In this document: positions 53,918-61,845 of the stretch, in pieces
Layout: every line of letters begins with the position of its first letter
Position numbering within the stretch: position 1 is the stretch's first letter
NCBI GenBank assembly: GCA_040954595.2
Contig: CM082594.2
Span: forward strand, 3,844,001 to 3,908,000
Length of the DNA: 64,000 bases
From: Balanoglossus misakiensis
Taxonomy: Eukaryota > Hemichordata
Reading direction: 5' to 3'
Notes under the pieces: generated by a model
What the model saw: only the letters and a program-made list of their open reading frames with translations
Databases searched by the model: none
Told to the model about the DNA's origin: nothing
Made by a program: the position numbers and the translations under genes

Positions 53918-55131
53918 GAATTAAAGCTGCAAGCAGCGTTGGCGGGGCACAAGCGGTTCCCATGGTAACCAGCAAATGCCAAGGCTGTATCAGCTGTGGA
54001 TACCAAGATATGGGAAAGTAGGTCAAAGGTCACTTGAGGTCACCCCAAATTTGGGCAAAAAAATCGGACCCCATACAAGTCTAGGTCCAACAAAAACCAG
54101 ACCCCTAGCTCTATTGGTTCACCTAGAATTAGGTATGCGCATAATTAATGAGGTCTTGTGTAAGACTCCATATGCGCTCCATCTGCCCCCCAAAAGCCAG
54201 GACTCTAACTGCTGTGGATGCTGAGATATGGGAAAGTAGATCAAAGGTCATCAAAGGTCACTCAAAATTTGGGCATAAAATTTTGACCCCAGGGTGGGCC
54301 ATGTCCAACTTAAACCAGACCTCTAGCCCTGTTGGTTAGCCTGGAATTAGATATGCAGAAAAATAATGTTTCAGAAATAGGTCAAGGGTCATTGCCAAAA
54401 TTACCAAAATATTTGTGTCATGTCCTGGCAGCATTGGTACCCATGTCCACAAAATTCATGACTGTGGTGCTTTGACAAGAGGAGGTATGGGGAATATGCA
54501 TATATAATTAGTTGTTTTAAAACTGGGTCAAAGGTCATGTGAAAATTGCCTTGAAAAATGGTGACAACTTCCGGTCATGTGATGACTCATATCCAAAAAA
54601 AGAATTTCCATGCTGTCAACATTTTGGCTACAAAACGGAATTATCACTTTTCAATGCTTTTCCGAAAATCCAACATGGCCGCCATAATGATCGACCAATC
54701 ACAGTGCGCTTCGCAAACTTGATAGACATAGGTTAGGTGACCACATATCCCAAATCCCGAGACTCGGTAACCGCTGGTTCTGGAGAAGAAGATTTTTAAA
54801 GTTTTAAGTAGTTTTTCAGAAAAACAATTGTAGCAAAAAAACTTTATGTATGACGTCATGATTTCAATGGGGTAAAATGATGGACATAAGGTAGGCTACC
54901 TGCACACCAAATTTGAACTCGATCGGCCCAGTGGTTTTTGAGAAGGACTCATTTAACGATTTTCAGGAAATCCAATATGGCCGCCAGGTCACGTGACTAA
55001 TTAAATATTCACGAGCCACTGCACGTCTACTCATTGGCCCCTATCACCCTACCAAGTTTCAGCCCCCTAGGTGCTGCCGTTTTCCAGATCTACCTGGCCG
55101 ATTTTTGGAGAAGAAGAAGAAGAATAAAGAA
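53918..55131. repeat. Interspersed repeat, copy 1 (1.2 kb), rich in DR1-type hexamers
   Basis: The copy begins GAATTAAAGCTGCAAGCAGC and ends in an A/G-rich GAAGAAGAAG tail directly before a second copy. Internal phrases recur (GTGGATRCYRAGATATGGGAAAGTA). It contains perfect AGGTCA-A-AGGTCA at 54020-54032 followed by AGGTCA at 54037, plus related pairs near 54240, 54380 and 54523. Fish genomes carry repeats with a similar AAAGCTGCAAGCAGC start, as I recall, so this is likely a widespread non-coding transposon family. Confidence 0.75.
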
Positions 55132-55545
55132 GAATTAAAGCTGCAAGCAGCGTTGGCGGGGCACAAGCGGTTCCCATGGTAACCAGCAAATGCCAAGGCT
55201 GTATCTGCTGTGGATGCCAAGATATAGGGAAAGTAGGTCAAAGGTCACCTGAGGTCACCCCAAATTTGGGGAAAACAGTTTGACACTGTACAGGTCCATG
55301 TCCACCAAAAACCCAACCTCTAGCTTGTGGTTAGCTTGGAATGAAATATGTGCATAATTAATGAGGTATTGTGTAAGACTCCATTATGTGCTCAAATTCC
55401 CCAAATGCCAGGGCTTTATCTGTTCTGGTACCCATGTCCACAATAATCAAACATATACCTGCATTTGTTGGTGTAGTATATTAGACATGTGCATATAATT
55501 AAAAAAGCGCTGAAACAATGTGAAAATTGGAGTGCAAAGTTTGCT
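55132..55545. repeat. Interspersed repeat, copy 2 (5' part), head-to-tail with copy 1
   Basis: It starts with the same GAATTAAAGCTGCAAGC string, runs closely parallel to copy 1 for about 300 bases including the DR1 (55235-55247), then diverges. The last recognisable shared phrase is TGTGAAAATTG near 55520. An internal deletion and loss of the 3' part explain the shorter length. Confidence 0.7.
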
Positions 55546-56215
55546 TCTATACCTATTCAGACTATTCAAATACCAAATTAAATTGTGCCTGCATGTGTTC
55601 ATAAACGTTTAAATATGCTTGACATCCATTAGTGGTATGAACTTTCGCTCGTTCACTCGTACAACTATTTTGGTGTTTTTATTATTAGCTCTTTTGTTGA
55701 TGATGATGACATTAAGTGACAAATGCGTTAAATATGTATTTGTGACAACTTTCTTTCAAGAATAGTTGTTCACTGTTCTACCCAGGTGAATACGAGACTA
55801 TTTCAGTCATTTTGCAGAAATTTATACTGCTTCCAGCTGTGGTCTATCTTTACAGGTACTAACAGCAATTTCCGTGCCCAATAACAATTGTTTCAGAAGG
55901 CTGAATGTTTATGCCTGTACATATATAAATTCACTACAGTGCATACACTGGAGAAATATTTTAAACTCATTTCTGTATTGAAAACCTTTTGGACGGTGCA
56001 TACATGTATCTGTGTCATGTATATTTTTCTATAACCTTACCTGATTCAAATAAATGAAATGAACATCATAAAAGCAGACCTTTTTGGTAGCTTAATCATA
56101 AAATAAGGGATGATCATAATAATTGGAATTCAATAAGGTCAGGTTCATCCAAAATAAGTTTCAGTGCCACATACATAGTGCAAAGTCCATGAACTGCCAA
56201 TTTCCCCACCCATTG
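55546..56215. other. Stretch with no feature recognised
   Basis: This is AT-rich sequence between the DR1 repeat and the putative Helitron leader. I see nothing specific in it. Confidence 0.5.
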
Positions 56216-56506
56216 TATATATAGGCTCCTATACCGCTCAGCGCCACCAACGGAAGAATGGAGAGAAGAGATTTTCATTCACGTTGATCTTATCATTAGA
56301 TGTTTGCACCAAAATATAATAAATGAGCAATGATAACGATGGGGAAATTAATTATATGTTGATTGAAACATAACAGTCATCGCAAGTGTAACAACGAACT
56401 CGTTTATTTGAACGTCTTGGGCGGAAGTGACGTACAAAAGAAAGGCAGAATACCAATGTTTGGGGGCGCTATACCAATTACAGCCACACTCTATACTGAA
56501 CTACTG
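56216..56506 (+). promoter_or_regulatory. Possible promoter and non-coding first exon of the Helitron gene
   Basis: TATATATAGG (56216-56225) lies in a GC-richer context. GGCGGAAGTGACGT (56420-56433) combines an ETS core with a CRE half-site, a common RNA polymerase II promoter pairing. ACTACTG|GTGAGTATT at 56506/56507 is a strong splice donor. Together these suggest a 5' leader exon spliced to 58884 and 59851. The evidence is motif-level only. Confidence 0.3.
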
Positions 56507-56884
56507 GTGAGTATTATTTTGTAAAGCCCGTCTTTCGAAAATTAGTTTTAGATAAGCGATCCCGATGTTTCAAGGCACGAAAGATATATGACACTGTGCG
56601 GGAAGATGTTGGGTTATGAGTACTTGATGGCCATCATCGAAGTTTAATTCGATTGTGTGAAATTATTGACGATTCTTTTCGATCGCTGACACAGCTGCCT
56701 AAAAAGTAGGGTTAGGGACTTAGGGTAAAAATAGAATCGCGACCACCACATGCGGTCTGCAGGTGAGTTTGTTTTGGTTCTTTCTTGAAACGTGCAGCTT
56801 TTTGGATGAAATAATACATTACAGAACCCAGCAAAACTGTAAGTATCTGTGCAAATGGTTCGCTATGTAATCGAAGGGAAATCC

Positions 56885-56979
56885 TTAGCTGCAATGATTG
56901 TAGCGGGTGCTGCTAGGTTGACTGATGCTGCGAACACACCAGTCAACCTAGCAGCACCCGCTACAATCATTGCAGCTAA
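56885..56979. repeat. Perfect 40-bp inverted repeat with 15-nt loop
   Basis: The left arm 56885-56924 (starts TTAGCTGCAATGATTG) is exactly complementary to the right arm 56940-56979. The transcript could form an uninterrupted 40-bp hairpin. It sits inside the proposed Helitron 5' intron. Confidence 0.95.
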
Positions 56980-57329
56980 TAAACACATTCTCAGTTTTGT
57001 ACATTTCATATTAGTGTCATTGAGGAAGAAATTGCAGTTATATTAAACCTTGGGAATATGTTCAAGAAGCAACGAATTGTAGTTTTAGCTGTGAATTGAA
57101 TAATTCATTTCTATAGTCTATTAGAGGTATATGCATAGATTGCAAATAGTATTGCTGGGTATTCTTATGTTGCATTTAGACTACAATGCTGCACAAGTAG
57201 AATGAACCACAACAAAGTCACCAGGGTGAAGTGTTCATGACATACTGTAAAACAGGTCATTGGCATGACATGAAATTTTTGCTATATCAAAAGAAGCAAC
57301 TGTTACGTGAGGATTAATTTTTGCTTGGT

Positions 57330-57725
57330 TTCATGTCTGTTCGTGTGCCAGTTTAGTTGAGTGTGTGGCACATATGTGAATGTTGGTATATACAGCCTGT
57401 GCACAGTGTATATAATTGCACCATGTGATTGCGTGTGTTTGGACCTTTGCACCTCTTTGATGCCTGTCCGTCTGTGTGCTAGTTCATCAGAGTGTGGATG
57501 CGTGTGTGTAGGTATGTCTATGTATCATGTGTTTGCATCTTTTTCTGAATCTTTGTCTGCATGTCTTTGTTGATTCATGTATGTCTGGAACTCCTGTCTG
57601 TGTGCAAGTTTATCAAAGTGGGTGTGTGTGGCTAGGTATTAGTACTACATGTACCCTTTGTTTATGTCTGGGTGTGCACTGTCAGCCGTTCTGGATTGGC
57701 TGTGTTGTATATGTACATTGAATGA
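57330..57725. repeat. Three diverged T/G-rich tandem units (about 129 bp)
   Basis: The phrase TCTGTGTGCYAGTTYATCARAGTG recurs as variants at about 57335, 57466 and 57593. The units are otherwise rich in TGTG. The Cys/Val-rich open frames across it are composition artefacts. Confidence 0.5.
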
Positions 57726-57858
57726 TTTTTGTGTCACTATGCATGGTTCTATTGTGTATGCAGAAAACAATGTACTTACATGTATTTTGATATGCAGTAT
57801 TCAGTCTTTGTAAAGGTGTTTGAATGTAAAGTGTGACGATGGGGAATGGGATCACTTA

Positions 57859-58588
57859 GGGACCGTTCAGTTTTTACGGCCGGGGGTGGGGGGGGGGGAT
57901 CAAAATCCAGGGGGGTGACTTAAGTCCAAGAGGGGGGGGGGGGGGGGTCATCTGTTTTTTTATATGTTTAGGGGGGTCACATACTTTTGCCACCGAACTT
58001 TTGCTTTTGAGTACACAAAATTGCAGTTTCACGCCCTTTATTTTACAAAATTTTCTAATGTGGGAGGGGGACACCAACCCCCTCCATTCTCCCCCACATT
58101 GCATTTATTCGCTGGTTTGTCTAGTGTACAGGGCAGACTTCTTCCCACCCTACCCCGATGCTTCTTTTGAGTGGAGTGGCAAAATTAAAATTTGTCCTCC
58201 CTAACATTAAGTTAATTTGCTTTTGAGTTCATTAAAATGCAACTTTGAGCACTGTATTTTACCAAATTTTCTTATGTGGGAGGGGGACACCCCCGCCACT
58301 TTTCTTTTTTTACCAATTCTACCAACTATTGTATTGGATTGTCATTTTAGTTTGTTCATTTAATTTAATGTCTAATTGAGGCGAGAGGAGCCTCATTCCA
58401 TTTATTGCATACAGTGTACATAGGTTCATGTTTTCGGCATGGGGGGGGGGGGGTCATCATATTTTTGGGTCTGTCAAAGGGGGGGGTCATCATTTTTTGG
58501 TCCTTGGTGAAGGGGGGGTCGGCCTGATTTTGAAAATCGATGACACAAACTTGCCCCCCCCCCCTGGCCGTAAAAACTGAACGGTCCC
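57859..58588. mobile_element. 730-bp G-rich MITE with 23-bp inverted repeats and TTA duplication
   Basis: The perfect 23-bp termini (57859-57881 and 58566-58588) start GGGACCGTTCAGTTTTTACG. TTA flanks both ends (57856-57858, 58589-58591), the 3-bp target duplication expected for PIF/Harbinger-type elements. The interior holds long G-runs on the left, C-runs on the right and a diverged about 218-bp internal repeat (TTTGCTTTTGAGT at about 57999 and 58217, then TGTGGGAGGGGGACACC in each). It has no transposase, so it is non-autonomous. Confidence 0.85.
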
Positions 58589-58883
58589 TTATACTGTAAA
58601 GATTCTCATGTTATAAGGGTGGTAATTTCAATGACTCCTTTATGATGTTATATCTGGCACTGTCTTTTATCTTTTTGTATGTGGTTGTATGTGTTTGCTT
58701 TGATTGTATTGGCGCATATACTGTAGTCTGTTATGTTTAGTGAAGATAAAGAGGAAATGCCTGATGGAAATAGATGAACTGGATTTTATGCAGAAATAAT
58801 ATGCATGTATTCTGTTGGATTCAGTGGCAAACATGTACACCTATAACCAGTAATGATAATTTATATTATTTGCTTTCTTGCAG

Positions 58884-58913
58884 TTTTGTATAACCAAAGA
58901 TATCCCACTTGAG
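58884..58913 (+). other. Candidate 30-bp mini-exon in the Helitron 5' leader
   Basis: TTTGCTTTCTTGCAG precedes and GAG|GTAAGTG follows 30 bases, both close to consensus. It contains no ATG, so it would be untranslated. It lies between the candidate donor at 56507 and the candidate acceptor TTGATTTCAG ending at 59850. Confidence 0.3.
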
Positions 58914-59850
58914 GTAAGTGTGTCTGCCATGTGAAGAGACCTTCAGCATAATGCACTGCAGTACAGTTCTGCATGTGATTCATTGCAGGTTACTTGTCAT
59001 AACTCTGCTCTGACACAGAGCTTATCAGATAAGACAATTGTTCATAGGTTGTCTGTCATGTGTCAACACAAGTGTTCTGTTAAATAACTAGTGCAAATGT
59101 GTTTAAATTTTATATGCATGTTTGGCCTTAGTATAGTTTTTGGAAATTGTGAAATTTGGGTATATAATTAAACCCTCTTAGTATCCAAGTGTCCAATTGC
59201 CTTGAAATGTACAGTCACTATGTGTAAATACAACAAATGCCATAATTTGAGTGGGAAATTTTTGCTGAGCTAAATTTCTTTAATCACGTCCTGTGTGAAA
59301 AAAATGTCTATAGTTTTGTTTGAGAATGGCACATGCTGTCTTACTACTTTGACTTTATTCTATGTGCATGAAGTCAACATATGTTGGAATAGTTTCTACA
59401 GAAATGTCTACTTGTCTTACCCAGATTGCAAACAAATATTTCAAAAAGGTAAATGAGAAGAAAGTGTGATCGGCTGAATCTATGAATCTCAAACTTGGCA
59501 CAATTATGTGGGCCTATGTAATTTCATGCATAACACTCTTGAATTTTTAATTACTCACTGTAATTGTCAGCTTTGATTGGAATTTTCATATGGACCTTAT
59601 TTATATTAAAATGTGGAATAAAAAATCTGTTGACAGTCCTTGTACACTACATGTACCGGTATATGGTCAGGATCCCACATGCCAAATTTCAAGGTTGTGG
59701 ACCATGTCAACAGGTTTATCCGTGACCTTGACCTACCCATAGGCCTATACCTCTACAGTGAAGCTATCACCACATTTTATTCTGGCATTCTGGTCTGTAC
59801 AATAGTCCCGGACATTAAAATGTTAACAGTTATGTATTTATTGATTTCAG

Positions 59851-61845
59851 ATGCCACGCTCTAGGAACTGGAGGAAGAAGAGGAGTCAGATGAAAGAGGA
59901 TGCTGCCCTCTCAAAAAACAGCTTCGATATGACAGAGGATGCTGCCCTCTCAAAAAACAGCTTCGATATGACAGAGGATGCTGCCCTCTCAAAAAACAGC
60001 TTCGATATGACAGAGGATGCTGCCCTCTCAAAAAACAGCGACGTAATCAAAGAGGATGCTGCCCTCTATAATCTCAGCGACAATACCCTTCGGGGTGCCA
60101 GCCTTCGGTGTTCGAAGGATCAAAACTGTGAAACTTCCCTTCGGGGTTCAAACCTTCGGTGTTCGAAGGGTGAAAACTTTGAAACTTCCCTTCGGGGAAC
60201 CAATGATTCTAGGGTACCTGCAAATGGTGACATTGTCACTTGTGTTAATGGAAATTTACAGATTGAGAAAGCAGTTGATATTGCACACAAGAGAAATGAC
60301 AATGAATGTATTATTCAGAATGTTACCCCGAATGAATTTGTTTTCTCTCCTGTAACCACCACCATATGCCAAGAGTTATGCTGTAAGCTTCACATAAAAT
60401 ATGGAAATAAAGTTGAAATGCTCGATGAAATTCGTAGTGTTGAAATTGGTGAACCATGCAATATGAAGTCTATTATCGGTGATGGTAATTGTTTGTTTAG
60501 AGCTTTGTCGTATGCCATTAGTGGCAGTGAACGTAACCATGCTGTAATGCGAAAGGCCATTGTAAACCACATGATTGCAAATGACAGTGCATATTTTGGT
60601 TGGCTGGACCAAGACCAAGGATATACATCAGTTGCTGATTATATTGCAAAGTCTAGAATGAATTGCCTAACAATCTGGGGTTCCGAAAATGAGATCTTGG
60701 CCGCTGCCGATCTCTTACAAACTGACATCTATGTGTATAGTTCTGGAATATGGCTAAGACATTATTGTAATGCAATTAATAAAAGTAATGTTGATAAAGG
60801 TGTAGGTATATACCTGAACCATCGCAACAGAGATCATTTTGAAATTGTCAAGAGTGTAAAGACACGTGAGATGGTAACATCTGACTCTACACACATTGAA
60901 TGTGATGAACTTGTCTCAAGTGAAGGTATGACTAATGAATTCCACAATGAGGCAGATAGTGGCAGTTGTGTTCCACTAAAGAGTCCATTGGACAAGAAAG
61001 GAAATTTCCACTTAAGTGATGAAACTGAAAGTGTTACAAAAGGAAGAGGTAAGAGACCAGCAATGAGTGAACGATTACGAAAGAAAATCAGAAAACAAAA
61101 ATATGAATGTAATGAGACCACTGCAAAGAGCTGCAGGGCAATATCCAAATATGAATTGTACCACAGTAATTCTCAATATAGAGAGACGAAGAAGTTAAAA
61201 AGTAGACAGCATTATCATCAGATCCGAGAAAGTAAGAAACAAAAAATGAAAGATTTATATGAACAAAATCCCGATTTTCGGGAGGCAAAGAAAGCCCACG
61301 TAAGAGTGAATTACCAAGAAAATCCCGATTTTCGGGAGGCAAAGAAAGCACACGTAAGAGTGAATTACCAAGAAAATCCCGATTTTCGGGAGGCAAAGAA
61401 AGCACGTGTAAGATTGAATTACCAAGAAAATCCTGATTTACGGGAGGCAAAGAAGGCACGTGTAAGAGTGAATTACAACCAAAATCCTGATTTTCGGGAG
61501 GCACATAAGGCAGAAATGTCAAAAAAAATATCACAAAAATATCAGAGAGACGTAAACTTTCGTGAGGAAAAGAAGGCAAAATTAATACAGAAATACGAAC
61601 AGAATGATCTTTACAGAGAATGCAAAAAGGCACAGAGTATTCAACGATATGAGATTGATCCTCATTACAAAGATAATGCATTGAAGAGAAGCAGGTGTCA
61701 GATGATACAGAATGACATTGACAAGCATAATGTTCAGCATGTTATTGCTAATTTCAGAAATACTGCCTCAGAAGGTCCAAATTGTGTATGTTCTGTTTGT
61801 TATCGTAGACTTCAGGAAACAAGTAATTGTTTGCAAGAAGGATAA
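59851..61845 (+). CDS. Helitron N-terminal protein: tandem repeats, OTU cysteine protease, REAKKA repeats
   Basis: A 664-codon frame. Residues 1-15 are basic. Residues 16-67 are 13-residue repeats (EDAALSKNSFDMT), and 80-114 two 17-residue repeats (LRGxxLRCSK). Residues about 205-335 form an OTU domain, a deubiquitinase-type cysteine protease, with DGNCLFRALS carrying Asp211 and Cys214, WGSENEILAAADLL at 276-289, and His329 in RDHFEIV; the triad looks intact. Residues about 440-612 are charged 18-residue repeats (NPDFREAKKAHVRVNYQE), which I recall from other Helitron-type polyproteins. The end, CVCSVCYRRL, starts the Cys-rich region and then runs out of frame: family similarity stops near codon 653 and continues in the next frame. 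The last eleven codons are therefore probably not native. The ATG sits right after a possible 3' splice site. Confidence 0.85.
   Translation: MPRSRNWRKKRSQMKEDAALSKNSFDMTEDAALSKNSFDMTEDAALSKNSFDMTEDAALSKNSDVIKEDAALYNLSDNTLRGASLRCSKDQNCETSLRGSNLRCSKGENFETSLRGTNDSRVPANGDIVTCVNGNLQIEKAVDIAHKRNDNECIIQNVTPNEFVFSPVTTTICQELCCKLHIKYGNKVEMLDEIRSVEIGEPCNMKSIIGDGNCLFRALSYAISGSERNHAVMRKAIVNHMIANDSAYFGWLDQDQGYTSVADYIAKSRMNCLTIWGSENEILAAADLLQTDIYVYSSGIWLRHYCNAINKSNVDKGVGIYLNHRNRDHFEIVKSVKTREMVTSDSTHIECDELVSSEGMTNEFHNEADSGSCVPLKSPLDKKGNFHLSDETESVTKGRGKRPAMSERLRKKIRKQKYECNETTAKSCRAISKYELYHSNSQYRETKKLKSRQHYHQIRESKKQKMKDLYEQNPDFREAKKAHVRVNYQENPDFREAKKAHVRVNYQENPDFREAKKARVRLNYQENPDLREAKKARVRVNYNQNPDFREAHKAEMSKKISQKYQRDVNFREEKKAKLIQKYEQNDLYRECKKAQSIQRYEIDPHYKDNALKRSRCQMIQNDIDKHNVQHVIANFRNTASEGPNCVCSVCYRRLQETSNCLQEG
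59896..60051 (+). repeat. Four 39-bp in-frame coding repeats
   Basis: Units start at 59896, 59935, 59974 and 60013. The first three are identical; the fourth changes in its last third, and a partial fifth follows at 60052. They encode EDAALSKNSFDMT. Identity at DNA level points to recent expansion. Confidence 0.95.
60088..60206 (+). repeat. Two 51-bp coding repeats plus a partial third
   Basis: Units at 60088-60138 and 60139-60189 encode LRGASLRCSKDQNCETS and a variant, and the third begins at 60190. Each contains the near-palindrome CCTTCGGTGTTCGAAGG. Confidence 0.9.
61267..61512 (+). repeat. 54-bp coding repeats (REAKKA motif)
   Basis: About four and a half units of AATCCCGATTTTCGGGAGGC-type sequence lie here with few differences, encoding NPDFREAKKAxVRxNYQE. 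More diverged units flank them on both sides, giving about nine at protein level. High Lys/Arg/Glu content suggests helical or nucleic-acid-binding character. Confidence 0.95.

Noticed and set aside
61088-61681. 197-codon minus-strand frame
   Set aside because: It is the antisense shadow of the REAKKA repeats.
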